Made by a program: the position numbers and the translations under genes | Source of the DNA: Hirudinaria manillensis | Taxonomy: Eukaryota; Annelida; Clitellata; Hirudinida; Hirudinidae | Direction of reading: 5' to 3' | Assembly (NCBI GenBank): GCA_034509925.1 | Contig: CM067529.1 | Span: forward strand, 8,993,501-9,057,500 | Length of the DNA stretch: 64,000 nt | Notes under the pieces: generated by a model | Databases searched by the model: none | What the model saw: the letters and a program-made list of their open reading frames with translations, nothing else | What the model was told of the DNA's origin: nothing | Shown here: positions 24,230-41,470 of the stretch, one piece after another | How positions within the stretch are numbered: the stretch's first letter is position 1 | Layout of the letters: the number at the start of each line of letters is the position of its first letter

Positions 24230-24814
24230 CTCTGAAACTAGTCATAATACGACACTGCCGCTCTTCCTTTTACACCTCAAATTAATTGCCTTTGTCACTC
24301 TACACATCAATAGAACCTGTTGCACTAATTGAAATAATAGTTTTGTTCGTTGGGTTTGAAAGACTGGCGCTGACACTGAAAACAGAAGGACATCTGCTGT
24401 GATACGACGTGCTGATTTCACAGGAGAAGCCACTTAAATCGATCGCAATGTTCAATAATTATTGCTTTTAAACAAGTTCTTGATTGCCCGATAAAGATTC
24501 AAAACAAGTACTAAATGACTGGCGAGTAATCCCGATGCTAGTTCCGCGTTGTCTTTGCAAAATCCGAGCTTAATCAGAAGTGCTAAACATATCATTACCA
24601 TTTTCTTAAACACAGTAAGACATTGACATTCCCTGATTCCAGAATATTGAAAGGGCAGAAGTCGGTTGCTGGGAAGAGGGTTCTCTTAACGTTAATCTTT
24701 GATCTTTGAAATTGATTAGACATAGATTTCTAATAATATTCTCCTTTTATTATACTGACATTGTTAATAAATATTTTATTACCCGATTTATACTGAAGAG
24801 TACTTTACGAATGG

Positions 24815-25459
24815 ATGGGGTTGTCTAAATACACAAGTGAAACTGACGGTAAAGCCACTTTCCTGGAGTTTGGAACAACTCCAATGCGGCAAACGTCAGC
24901 CCTTCAAAGTAAGCGCATGGTTAGCGTCTAGTCTTGTGATATTGACTTCAATGTTTTTTTTTTGTAGTTGTTTCAACGATTTATGCCATCTAAAATTATC
25001 GAATACACTTGAAGATGAAGATGAAAACGGTTTCAAATAGCCTTAAAGCGTTGTGGTTTACAATTGGATTAGTCTTTCATCCAGGGATATGGTTTCAATT
25101 GCCAGCTCAGACTCTGATCAACCTTGGCATTTAAGGCACTCCACAAATGAGAGAATGAACATAAATCACAAGTTAAAAGTGCCATCAAAGAATCTCACAA
25201 TCCAGCCAAATCCAAGAATCAGAATTTCACTTCTGAGCACCTGAAAGTTGAGAATGTCTCAAATAATGTAGCCATATCAAGATCAACAAGAACATCATAA
25301 ACATTAGAGCCTATTTTTCATTGTTGACAGAGAAGGCTTTACTAAACAAATTACCAGAAAGTCCTTGGTCTCAAAAGAACTTATTCCAATTAATTTGTTT
25401 GATTCACCAACATCTGAAACTAATAGTAATCTAACAATACATCATCTTTCAAAATTATA
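24815..25459 (+). CDS. Possible exons of an unrecognised plus-strand gene
   Basis: Several open pieces look exon-like: 24815-24908 (starts MGLSKYTSETDG, followed by a good donor GTAAGC), 24968-25029 (after a T-rich acceptor; LKLSNTLEDEDENG), 25078-25243 (DMVSIASSDSDQPW) and 25352-25459 (after TTGACAG; ends TIHHLSKL and a stop). Intron phases do not close in the joins I tried, so either exons are missed or this is a decayed gene. Composition is polar and serine/asparagine-rich. The pieces lie between the nephrin-like gene and the SMIM30-like gene, both on the other strand. Confidence 0.25.
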
Positions 25460-26151
25460 ATAATAATAATAAATGCTATAATTATTTCCATGGAAATATT
25501 ACTTATTTTAACTCCTTCCATCTCAATGTTAAAATCGTTTACAGAAGCTTGATGATTAAAAACCATTTTAGTATATTTTTAGTACATGCTCTTTTTTACC
25601 AAGAAGTGATTCAAACACATTAATCACATGGTAATCATAACAAACCATGTTTTGGTCCACATGTTATACCAATTTAATCCTTTTGTTTATATATATGTAT
25701 AACCCAAAATTTCAAACAATATCAAATCTCAGAGGATAATTAAATCACTTTGAATCAACCTTTTGGACAAGTAATTCTATCCTTTCAGAGGCACTAAAGA
25801 TGAGTTCTAACAAATGACATCACCAACAAACCATTTCCTGCAGCTGTAAACATAAATTCAATTTCTAGTGTGCCATGAAATGAATATTTGACAAAAAGTT
25901 TAACATGTCAGAGGGGAATGTTTCATTTTATTGGCATAATTTCTACTTCCCATCAAGTTTTTCATAACATCCAGACAATAAATAACATCACAGACAATCT
26001 GGTCCATTATCAGCACCAAATCAGATTTGTCTACTCAGGCAAGTCCTCTGGTGTTTCTCCAGATTTGCAATTCACATAATATTATCAAATTCTAAAGGAA
26101 AAATGTCTGACTTCATATTTTCATATTATACTAAATGTTATAATTCTTGGT
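25460..26151. other. Gene-poor stretch downstream of the SMIM30-like gene
   Basis: AT-rich; no exon, repeat or element recognised. It must include the 3' untranslated region of the minus-strand micropeptide gene. Confidence 0.35.
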
Positions 26152-26343
26152 TCAATTTCTTGATCTTCGTGAATAGTATCCAAGAAAAGCTAGAATTCCA
26201 ACAACAGCAATCGATGAGCCAATGAAAAAAGCCGCCATGTCTCCTCCATCAAATGCAGATACAACCGGCAACAGAGCGAGAATCAGCAGCATTGAACACA
26301 TCCATGAAAGGATATCAAATCCCATCTTCGGTAAAAACAGCAA
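26152..26343 (-). CDS. SMIM30-like small membrane protein
   Basis: Micropeptide of 57 to 63 residues. MLFLPKMGF has two possible starts; the second Met (MGFDILSW) follows a possible acceptor ACCGAAG and may open the exon. A signal-like hydrophobic stretch (MLLILALLPVVSAF) is followed by GGDMAAFFIGSSIAVVGIL, then GYYSRRSRN at the C-terminus. Human SMIM30 has the same plan and length: a leader ending LPVVEA, a GD pair, a helix, and a short tail of type GVYARKR. The family sits in the ER membrane. The match is from memory and short, so orthology is likely but not certain. Confidence 0.7.
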   Translation of the reverse strand: MLFLPKMGFDILSWMCSMLLILALLPVVSAFDGGDMAAFFIGSSIAVVGILAFLGYYSRRSRN

Positions 26344-27957
26344 AAGGGACCCCCCCCTTTAAAAAATGTTTTTGCTTCAAGAGGGGTCACATGTGCGAGA
26401 TGTAATGATTATTTGTATTTTTTATAATGTAATAATTTATAAAACTAACTTACAAAATATATTGGCAAAAATTTTACCCTTTCAACATAGTAAAAAGTTT
26501 TGCGTTTTCTATTTTCAGTTTGAAAAGCCTCAAATTCAACTGTGAATTTTGCTTTATTATTTTCACCTACACAAAATATCCTATAGTTAAAGAAAGCTCT
26601 CAAGCGAGAAATCGATCAATAATGAAACATCCAAAAGAGGAAATTTTATTTGTATCCCATCATATGGGCCGTTTCACCTGTTGACTGTGACATTAGATAA
26701 CATAATCGTGCAGACGGTATCTTTAACTTTGACGAATTTAAACTGTGTGTGATAAAGAATAAATCTAACTTTTATACTTGGTGATCTCTCGCTCGATTAC
26801 TAGACCACATTCCAACATAGACTAAATTTCGTCGTATTTTTGCCCTCCCACTAAACCGCTCAAGGTCCGCCATTGTTCACATTAGACTCAAAATTATGGA
26901 CTTTTGTTGGTTTACGAACTCATAAGAATGGCCAGGGTATTACCGAATTTCGAAACGATACGAAATGCTTAGAGAAAATATTTGCCTGTTAGCCTTGGGG
27001 TTAAATATGAAATTCTTTGGAGAGAAATTCCCCTTATCCCATCCTTAAGATATCTAGATAAAACCTTGTTCGCGACAAAACGATGGCTTTCATAGACTTT
27101 TTTTTACAGATGGAAGGGTTTTTCTTCCTCATAACACTTCGTTAACTTTACGGTTTCGGGCTTTGATAATAGGATCTATTTGAAATCAACTGAATTGATA
27201 AATAATTCTAAAACAGAATTGGAAAATGAGAGCTGAAATTATTAGTTGTCTTATTAGTATTTGTTCCCGTGACACCGTCTCAACTTTTAGTCTTTATTCA
27301 CAGTCATGTGGTTTTAATGTTGGCCAATAATATAATTTTTAAAAATTAATTATGATCGTCTACTCGAGGAGATAGTTTGTACTTGTTTTAAGACAGAATT
27401 TTTAAGCGTTCTACGGCATTATTTTAGAGTTAGCTTTCTTTTTGTGAATGCTAATAAATTTATTATCCAGCTGACATAAAATGCAATCTCCGGCCTACAT
27501 TTTTTAAAATTACAAAGTGTAGATAAATATCTGTTTCCTGCTAACTGTCTGTACATCGACGCGTGTCACAGTTAAACAGCGCACTTGATAATGTAATGAA
27601 TAGACAGATATGCAAATAACTAATATTTTTTGATAATTCCACTCCCTCCCAGCACGCACGAATTGCTCTTTACCCTGATATACGTGAGTATGAGTTACTT
27701 GAATTAAGTCAAACTTATTTGTTCAGCATGTATCTGATGTATGTTCTACTTTAAAATTGCTAATGATGGGAACTCTAGAGCTAATCACTTTAAGATCAAA
27801 ACTTAATAGATTTAGGCACTTTTGGGGCTCCTTAGAAATTTTGTGGACTATGAACTCTCTGCACGTGATAAATAGGTGGTCCACGTTCGTAGCTTGCTCA
27901 CTTTGCCTAGTTTGCTTTAGTACGCGAGCGGTTTGGTGTTTTAGAATTTCGTAAGAA
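26344..27957. other. Shared upstream region of SMIM30-like and USP genes
   Basis: The two genes are divergent and 1.6 kb apart. An eight-C run sits at about 26350, next to the small gene's start. No exon or transposon was recognised; the last 50 bases before 27958 hold the USP leader (TTTGGTGTTTTAGAATTTCG). Confidence 0.35.
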
Positions 27958-29497
27958 ATGGCAGAAAACGCGGAACACACAAAATGTGCTGAAAGAGTTG
28001 TCCTCATTGCTATAGATGGCAGTGATAATAGTCAGAGTGCGTTCAAATGTAAGTTTAAAGTTTACTTTTTTTACTGATTGCCATGTCATTATTGAGTCGA
28101 AATGTCAATCTCTAACAGTTTGTGGACACAAATATTAATTTTATAGGTTAGGTTCAATTAATTTCAATATTGATGAATCATATATGATTCGAAAAGAGAT
28201 TTTCTTTGTTATTATGCAATGTTTCACAAGCATTTCTTTCTAAGTCGTAAACATTTTGCAAGTAAAAAATTACCATCGAAAGGGGCGTGTGGCAAAACTT
28301 ATATATTTTTGTTTCCTAGCTTTTGATGCATTGATCACATTATTCAATGGCTTAAAGGTCAATTCCATCATTAATTTGATCATATTTTGCATAACATCTT
28401 TGAAACAGGCATTTAACTTTGGCCAATCCAATGCATCAAGCAACATTTAAATTATATTTAAATTTTCGTTATTAACATTGATTTTAAATGCTTATAGCAT
28501 TTTATAATTTACAAAAATTTATTGGAAGAATTTGTTGGAACAAAATTAGAATTATTTTTGCCATTATGATTAATAATTGGTTTATATTTTTTAGTTTATG
28601 TGGACAATCTTCATCAGGTAGGAAATAGGCTTTTCCTCATCCATGCAGCAGAACCCCCCATGATGACAAATAGCCGTGAGCTAATTTGAAACTTGTGTTT
28701 TGATTGATTTCAAGTCTTTTTCAGAGTTTTGGCTGTTTTTATAGTATAGCCATTAGTTTCTCATAGTTCTGTAGCTGGCTATTACCACCTTTTGATATAA
28801 ATTACCACAACTTATTACACAATATTATACAATTACCACAAACTACCACAATTAACATAAATGCATGGCATAAGCTTAACTTTTAAAGAAGCTTATGATT
28901 CATTAATTCAATCCGCAATTTGCAATTGAAATGTCTGATCTGCAATTATTGTTAATGTTGGACCAACTTTTTAAAGGTCATAAGGTTATTATAAAGTAAA
29001 ATTATGATTTTGACACAAAATACTATACAAATTTTTTTATTTGAGTTTTCAAATTTTTATCTAATCTTTCACCTTTCTAAGATATATCATATCTCATGAT
29101 ACAAAAAATGACAATTGTAGAGGCCATGATGCTTAGCCAAAGTGTTTGGGATCAGATGCTTGAGAGTGAAAAGCAAAAAGTCCGTGAGCTAGAGAACAAA
29201 TATGCAGAATTCATGAAAGCTGCAAATGTTAGATTATTTTAACTATTTTAAAAAATAATTTGTTCTCTCTCAGAACTTGATGTCAATGTTTCTATGTTCT
29301 AGATTCCTGGCAAAATCAAAGCTGTTTTTAGTAGCAAGCCTGGAGAGACAATTGTTGAAACAGCAGAGGAGGAAAAGGCAGTCATGATCGTGGTTGGAAC
29401 CCGAGGGCTCGGCACCATCCGTCGCACCATCATGGGTAGCGTCAGTGACTACGTCGTCCATCATGCACACGTTCCAGTCATCGTGTGTCGCCACTAG
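27958..29497 (+). CDS. Universal stress protein (UspA family), ATP-binding type
   Basis: Small cytosolic alpha/beta protein, usually dimeric, of the UspA fold. Exons 27958-28048, 28595-28675, 29121-29227 and 29303-29497; phases 1, 1 and 0 close and give 157 residues, a normal length. Strand 1 and the first ATP-contact loop are [24 protein letters not shown] and [11 protein letters not shown] follow. The C-terminal block [20 protein letters not shown] has the full G-2x-G-9x-G-S motif of ATP-binding members, ending in HVPVIVCRH. Such genes are known in cnidarians, molluscs, annelids and flatworms and are missing from vertebrates, so it helps to place the organism. Four exons of ordinary animal type argue against recent bacterial transfer or contamination. 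Confidence 0.93.
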
Positions 29498-29907
29498 ACG
29501 ACGGACCCGACATTGGAAAACAATTAAACGTTTCCTGCTCAAACTGCAATTATTTTGGCAGGACGTTATTAATGTCGGTATTGGGTTCTAATTACACAGT
29601 CAACTAATTTTGCCATACGTGTGGAGGCTAATGATGCTTATTATTTTGCATAATAATTCATTTATCATCCTTGCATTAAATTGAAGAATGTTGTTATCAT
29701 TAAGTGCTCTTGTATCTTACTACATAAATACTACGAGTCGTTTGACGTGATCTTTTGGGATGCCCACTCTGCTGTTTGAACTGCACCCTGCTGTTTGAAT
29801 TAGGTTTGCAAGATACATTTGAAGTGACAAGTAACAAGGTCATGGATCTAGAATTTATTATAAAATTATGGAGATTTCATAAAGTCTCTTCTAATTTATA
29901 ATTGCAT
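29498..29907. terminator. Tail-to-tail 3' region of USP and ccdc103
   Basis: Convergent genes 410 bases apart. TTTATT at 29854-29859 reads AATAAA on the minus strand, 50 bases past the ccdc103 stop, a good poly(A) signal. For USP, ATTAAA in CAATTAAACG at about 29522 is the nearest candidate. No gene in the interval. Confidence 0.4.
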
Positions 29908-31206
29908 TTAAGTATATATCTCCTTTAAAGGCACTACATCTTCATGGCAGAGATTTACTTCAAGCTTTAATAGCAAGGATTTTGTGGCTGATTTCTCCAT
30001 GTTGGTCAGAAATTCTTTCGATAGTTTGAATCGATTCAGCAAACGAATGGTATCCAAAAGTTTTAGAATTTTATGAGCATCTTCCTCTCTGTAGTTGTTG
30101 TCTAGCAATGTCATCATATCTCCCAGGACTTCAGGGCTTATTTCTGTTGCAAAAGCCTTTTTGAGGAGCACTGGTTCACAATTAGTGAGGAAGTTGTATT
30201 GGAGAGAAGTTTCACTTTTCAATTTTTGCCACGTTTCAGAAAAATTGGTGGAGGATGTTGGTGATGTCTTCATAGACTGTGGATGTAATTGCAGTTTGCA
30301 GAATTATGTCAATTGTGCATTATCAAATTTTGGTCAAATTCTGAAACAAAAGCTAGATGACCAAATGTAAAGCTTAGGGATGAGCAGAGAATATACTAAT
30401 AAGTTCCTGATAGTTCTATGTTAACTCATTTATATACCTAAGATGCCAGAATATAATAGTACATTTATTTTCATTGCTAATAGCAAATAGTGATTCACAA
30501 GTAAAGCTAAATAATACTAAGTGAATCAAAAGTTTCTGTGACTGTTACTACATTGAGTTAGGCTGAACCTAAAATTGCAATATGGTCTGAGTGCTCAGAT
30601 AATGGATGATAGCATGCTTCAAGAAGCATTTGCAGATAACATAGTCCATAGGGCTTCTGTACAAATATGCTGCATACATAATTAATCTTTGCTGTCAACT
30701 AATGAATTCATTATTCTCTTTGTATTGGCTGCTTAGAGAGCTCAGGTTTTGTGACTGGCTTTGTTTTTCCAGTTAATTTATTGCGGCAGTCGGTCTACTC
30801 ACCTTCAAGGTTTCACAAAAATGTCCATTTTCTGGATAATAGGGCCTGGGATCACCAGATTGATTTGCAAGAACATTCCAGCTATTTTTTGTCTTTCCAT
30901 TGCTTTTATCTTCTTTGTCAAGAGGCTTCAAATGGGAGGTTAAGACGATATCACTGCAAATTGATGAAACCTCTATCAAATACAAAAAAAAAACGTGCTC
31001 GAAACATTACTCCAGATTTTACATATTTCCCCAAGACTATTATTTGTAAAGTAATTGAATGTTGATTCACACCGAAATTCGTCATATGTAGCCACTTTTT
31101 GTTCTACTGCCCGAAACTTAGCATTATTTTCTCTCCAATATTTTTCCTCAGCCTCCTTAGCATCACACAACTCTTTGCTAATTTTATCAAAATTCACGCT
31201 GAACAT
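29908..31206 (-). CDS. ccdc103: CCDC103, axonemal dynein arm assembly/attachment factor
   Basis: Needed for outer dynein arm attachment in motile cilia; loss causes primary ciliary dyskinesia in vertebrates. Exons 31073-31206, 30803-30953 and 29908-30276; phases 2 and 0 close and give 217 residues (human 242). The N-terminal coiled coil reads [20 protein letters not shown] then KVATYDEFR, nearly the human order (EEKYKRENAAKLRAVEQ, YEEFR). Exon 2 opens [16 protein letters not shown], matching the human IVLASHLKPLERKDK, then NSWN. The C-terminal domain in exon 3 ([36 protein letters not shown]) is the RPAP3-like helical fold. Convergent with USP and divergent from pex6. Presence of this gene implies a ciliated animal. 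Confidence 0.92.
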
Positions 31207-32549
31207 CTTTCAATAGACCGAATGACCTCGATGTAGGCATGGTAACCAAACAATATTGTTCTCTAAATGTCGACAATCTAAGAAATTATTGATTTAAACA
31301 TTATAATAACTAATAATAAATTATTTAATCAATTAAATTAGTATTAATTATTATTTGCTGCATTCACTTTGCAATAAAACATTGGTTAATTCCTCGGCTA
31401 TCATAATTTTTCGCTATGCGCCGGATTACTTTGTCCAAGTCAAGCACTAATTATTGAAAATTAGATAAATCAGTTAATTTTATTCTTGTAGGCTGTTAAG
31501 TACTAACTCAATTACATTCTCTTCATAATAAAAAAATTATTCAGGAAACCCTTGAAGTTAAGGACATATTCTTAGTCGTGGAAGTAATTAAGAGATATTA
31601 CCTTGTATTTTTAAGATCGAGTTAATACTTACCCAGAACTTATTTGGTGAGGGATGATTAAGGAAGGTGGTGGAAGATTCCATGGAATTTGATTGGTAGA
31701 ATAGGCAAAGTTGCCTGGGAATATAAATACAAATGAGAGTGAATATCGAGGATTTCATGTGAGTTGGAGTGAAGATTGGTGGGAGTAGGATTGAAGATTA
31801 TTGCGATTTGGAGTGCTATGCGTCGAAGTTAAGAGAACCACCCTGAAGGGCATTCTCGGCAATCGGGGCTGCAATCAAAGCTGGAGTTTCTTCAGCACAC
31901 GAAAGTGATGCAGGCTCACTACCCGAAGCTCGATGAGGGAATGCTCATGTGGCTGAAGCAAGCAAGAGGACAGAATCTGCATGTCAGCGGCGATCTGATC
32001 AAGGAGAATGTGATGAATCTGCCGAGCTTATGCACATCCCGGACCTCAAGGCGAGCGACAGTTGGCTGGACAATTTCAAGAAGCTCCACGGCATTAAGTT
32101 CCAGACAGTGCAGAGCGAAGCTGGATCGGTGGATTAGCAAGACCGGTGTAATGCAAGAATGCGATTGACTAGATGAGATGCACGAGAAAATAAAGTCGAT
32201 TTTTTTTTACAATAAAGCCGTTTTTATTTGATAAAATAAAATCCGTTTTTACAAACCCTCCTTACTCTGTCACTCTAGCTTTTATACTTTTGCTCGCTCC
32301 CGAAGGGTATCATAATAGCGAGATTTGACAGTATTTGAAAATGTTGTTTAAGCAACCCAGTAAATAGTGAATCAACTTATTTAATTAATATAATTATATT
32401 AATTACTATTAATTAGGACTCAGAAAAGCGTAATTTGTTGAGTATTTTACGAATTTTAAACAATTCATAAGATTTTTACTTCATGTTTGGATATTATATT
32501 CGTAAGACGTGAGATAATCTAATAATCTGGTTTGTGTTGTGTTGTTTTG
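31207..32549. other. Divergent spacer between ccdc103 and pex6, with a transposon relic
   Basis: 1.3 kb between two start codons on opposite strands. The middle is taken by a pogo/Tigger-type relic. The 250 bases before the pex6 ATG are AT-rich with no clear core promoter element. Confidence 0.4.
31820..32170 (+). mobile_element. pogo/Tigger-type DNA transposase fragment (CENP-B-like DNA-binding domain)
   Basis: The DNA-binding part of a Tc5/CENP-B-class transposase: YPKLDEGMLMWLKQARGQNL then HVSGDLIKE in one frame (from about 31918), and DLKASDSWLDNFKKLHGIKF in another (to 32137). The family pattern is a W-L-x-x-x-R block, a V-S-G/I-x-x-I block and S-x-x-W-L-x-x-F-K-x-x-H-G-I, all present in order. 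The frame changes between the two halves near 32010, so the copy is broken; upstream traces (ILGNRGCNQSW, 31835-31885) are also there. No DDE catalytic domain is left. A T-rich, AATAAA-rich stretch follows at 32185-32240. The relic is inserted between ccdc103 and pex6. Confidence 0.75.
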
Positions 32550-38197
<5,648 letters not shown>

Positions 38198-38269
38198 ACA
38201 TTTTAATGTTAATTTTGCAAGTGAAATTCTTACAACTGTGTTCCTTCTACTGAGATTGAAGTTGCAATT

Positions 38270-38520
38270 TAAGTATCAGTCGAGATTAAATGTCCATCGA
38301 TGCAGCACATCTTTGGTCGCAGGTCGGCCACGCTGGATATTTTGTCTTCTTGTTCCAGTTTTTGTGTTGGAGAGGGAAGCCCGGCAGGGTCCAGAGAGGG
38401 TCTTGGAATTGATGCAAAATGGGTCGTAAACAGCGACTACTTATGGACATAGTGTGTCGCGTTTAGAGCAGCTAAGTTAAACCTTAACACTTTGCAAGTT
38501 GGTAAAAGAATGGAAACGTG
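38270..38520 (-). pseudogene. Decayed copy of the shox last exon
   Basis: The sequence matches the 3' end of the shox last exon (41861-42105) in the same orientation: GAGATTAAATGTCCAT(C/T)GATGCAGCA at the stop end, then CTTGTTCCAGTTTTTGTGTTGG against GTTTGTTCCACTTTTTGTGTCGG, and later GCGTTTA(G/A)AGCAGCTAA. The parent OAR motif [14 protein letters not shown] is cut by an 8-base net loss after the ADLR codons and frames change elsewhere, so the copy cannot encode the tail. No homeodomain exon copy was found nearby. It begins 75 bases past the pex6 stop and may lie in the pex6 3' untranslated region. Confidence 0.75.
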
Positions 38521-38579
38521 GGTTTATAAGTACAACCCATCAAACAGTAGAATAATCTCACCAACGTTTGCTGTGTAAT

Positions 38580-38680
38580 TAAAGAACCGTGGTCCAATGC
38601 TATGCGCCAACTACGGACAAGGCTGACCAAGATATTTAGCGGTTTTACTATGACATGAATTACCTAGCGGGAACACCGGA
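38580..38680 (+). mobile_element. LINE endonuclease scrap
   Basis: The translation VVQCYAPTTDKADQDI, followed after one stop by RFYYDM, matches the LINE apurinic-type endonuclease signature Y-A-P-T-x-D with a following K/E-x-F-Y block. The stop at about 38631 and the lack of any reverse transcriptase around show a decayed fragment. The clade is not determined. Confidence 0.45.
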
Positions 38681-39559
38681 GCAACACTTTCGTCCGATTA
38701 CAGTAGATTTCTGTAATCTTTAGCTAGAGGATGATTGAAAAGAAGCAGAGGTCCTGCGTGGTTTGAAGATGACTCTTTACAAGCTAGAATATCATTTGGA
38801 ATTCTATAGGCTCCATCGTACATTCAAGAAGTATTAGATAAGTTGACCGATGACCTCCCAAATGTTGCGATAACATTTTGGTTGGAAGTTCCATGGAGGA
38901 ACACATTCAAGAAATGGCAATGTTCTTGAGATTTGGGCCCATACAATTTCTTATCAAGCAAGTAGTCCTGGAAGCGAATTGATACGCGGTATTCAAATCG
39001 AGCCAATGTCGATATTCTTTGATCCGTGAAGAAAGAGGAACAGAAGCCTCAAGTTAAAAATCCAAGCAGACTCTCGATTGTACTAAGGCTCTCGAAGTAA
39101 ACCCAAATGAGTCCCCACACTAGTCTTCAGAAATTTTCTAATTCACGATATAGAAGAGTCACCTGAAGCACCTGCGATATGTGGCAGATCAAAACCAGTG
39201 TACCGCAAACTGCAGCCTAGTGCTAGTGATCGCGCGTGTTACTTTCATACATTGAATTCCTTTTTCAGAAGCAGATGTGTTTCGAGTACGACTGAGTTTT
39301 TTTGTGCAGTCCTGGTTTATCTCCGAAATGTTTGCAAAGCGGTTATCTTCGTTGGCGTCCCCAAACATAAGATTATTGTTGTCCAACGAGTTTGGTGACA
39401 GCACTTTTCAGGACGGATGAACAAAACCGTAACTCATCAACTATTAATATCTTAGTTAGCTAGATACTTCAGATGTGCACAACTTAAATGATTTATGATG
39501 CCATGGCTTCTAATCTATCAACATGCATTATCAAACACAAAGATTCATTCAGAACAGTA

Positions 39560-41470
39560 TTATGTATTTATAGCACTTTGACAATGGAACCAAAATCTAG
39601 AGGAAAAAAAATTAACGGGGGTTAACATCAGGAACCGGGATAAGGTATCTGATTGAATCAAGAATGCTGCCGATTGCCCTATACTTCTCCATGGATTGAG
39701 AACACCTTCAGAACAATTATCCGGCATTTTCCAATCAAATATGAAAAGCATGTAAATCACGAGCAAAGAAACTAAAGCTTGAACTCCAACCAGAACTCCA
39801 TGGTAACCATGAGAAAGATTCAAGTTTTCAGGAATATTTATATGAAATCCAAGTAAGCCCAAATAATCAGTATCACCCTATATTTTTATTGGTCCTTCTT
39901 GCTTTCACAGATTCCTGTGACATAAACAACATAAAAAAAAATCCCTACAAGTTGGGTAAGCTGAATTAATATTAATATTGTATTGCTATCCTATAGATCC
40001 AATGATGCTTTTAACCCGCGGTGCGTTTAGCCCCGCTCTCCCCTGTAGGGAGCGCGATGCAGAAATTTAATTTAGTGGTTGAATCTGACTCCTCGGTGGC
40101 AACGTTCAAAAAATTTGGTTCTTTTTGAATCATGGGATGAGGCGCGTGACAATCTAGGTTCTATATTCTAGAGTCTGTCTGACATGCTTACGCACAAGTC
40201 GTCAAGAACAATCCGCAGTTTGGGGCATGCAATTGTTAAGACACGATCTTCACACAAACCGTCGCTCACACATCGTCCACGTTCTCGAAGAGACCGACGA
40301 GATATGCATCGGGAGAGGACCATGATGGCCGAGCCCTGGAAGCGCAAGTAGGTATTAAAATAATAAAATTATAAGATAGAATTATAAGCAGAAATTTCAC
40401 AAGCTTGCAACCTCTTAACAACCCTCTTGGTGGATTTGTTCGACCGTCTTCTCTTTGGATTCCGGAAAATCTGGAATTGGAGGACTCTCCCATCCAGAGC
40501 AAATAGTGATCGGAAGCATCAAAAGCCAAATCATGAGCCTAAAGACCCATTTACAGAGGCCTATAAATTGCTGAAATCCTGAGAAAAATAGAGGAGGGCA
40601 GTAATTGCAGTTACGAGGATGTTTAGCTCGAGTTGAATCATTGATGATTCCAGGGCGCAACTTTCTTTTTGAGTCGCCGGATTCAAAACACACTTTGGGC
40701 AATGGTGAGAAGGCTTGCGGGGAGCTTCAGGCCCGAAGTTACCCAATTTATGGCCTTCAAAAAATTCATCTTATTTGCCTGAAAAGGAAAACACAACGGC
40801 GGATTAGCACGAAAACTTTATCAAATGTAATTAATAAACAAATTTCGACTTAAATAATAAATTTATATCAAGAACTGATTGTTTAACCTGCTTGTTGAAA
40901 ATCCACTGCCAACCATCTACGGATTCAGATAAGCCGATAGCAAAGTAGATGAAAACAAGGAGGGAATTTTTGCCGATTAAAACATGCGCTTCCGCAATCT
41001 CGTCGAACCATTCGTAAGTTTGCTATACTGTTAGAAGAGTCTTTATTTCCTTCGAAAGGAGAATGCTCTTCGAGAGAGCCATACATAGGCACCAAATGGG
41101 GTGACAAACTTTCGACAGGAATGTCAGCTTTCTTTATTATATATATATATATATATATCTTTATTTTGAAACTTTTGGATGTATTTGGTGATTCCTCGTA
41201 ATGGCTACCACGGAAAACTCAAAAAGTATGAGCAGTTACATTTATAAAGGCCCATACACAAATACCCAAAGGCTTAAATTAGTTTCATAAGTAAATGAGC
41301 TAACTATTCTAATTTATCAACGTGGTGATTTGAGATTTCATTCTTTACTAAGAAGAAGGCTTGAAAAAGCATGAGACCACAAAGTAACAGTTCCATGTTC
41401 GACAAAATCATCCATATTCCACTGATGAGTTCTATTATCATTAAATTTCTGAACATATTTGCCTGAAAAC
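39560..41470 (-). CDS. Hydrophobic exon-like segments, unrecognised membrane protein(s) or pseudogene
   Basis: Four minus-strand stretches look like membrane-protein exons: 41330-41460 (MFRNLMIIELISGIW then LLLCGLMLFQAFFLV, after a TTTTCAG acceptor), 40880-41030 (LIGKNSLLVFIYFAIGL, donor CAG/GTTAAA), 40700-40790 (NKMNFLKAINWV, after CTTTTCAG) and 40430-40590 (GLCKWVFRLMIWLLMLPIT, after TTCTCAG). A fifth at 39640-39862 reads GVQALVSLLVIYMLFIF. Two of the acceptors are followed by the same GCAAATA, which hints at tandem duplication. I could not join them into a model with closing phases. The style recalls the membrane protein at 1-463, but no sequence match is evident. Confidence 0.3.
40076..40140 (+). 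repeat. Dispersed repeat, copy B (matches 3271-3345)
   Basis: Diverged copy of the repeat in the first BMP intron; shared core AATTTGGTTCTTTTTGAATC. The following 200 bases (to about 40345) are richer in G and C than their surroundings and may belong to the same mobile element; no coding match was recognised. Confidence 0.5.
41139..41158. repeat. (AT)n microsatellite
   Basis: Ten AT units between the hydrophobic segments at 41030 and 41330. Confidence 0.9.

Noticed and set aside
30751-31065. Plus-strand frames over ccdc103
   Set aside because: Opposite-strand shadows of ccdc103 exon 2 and its introns.
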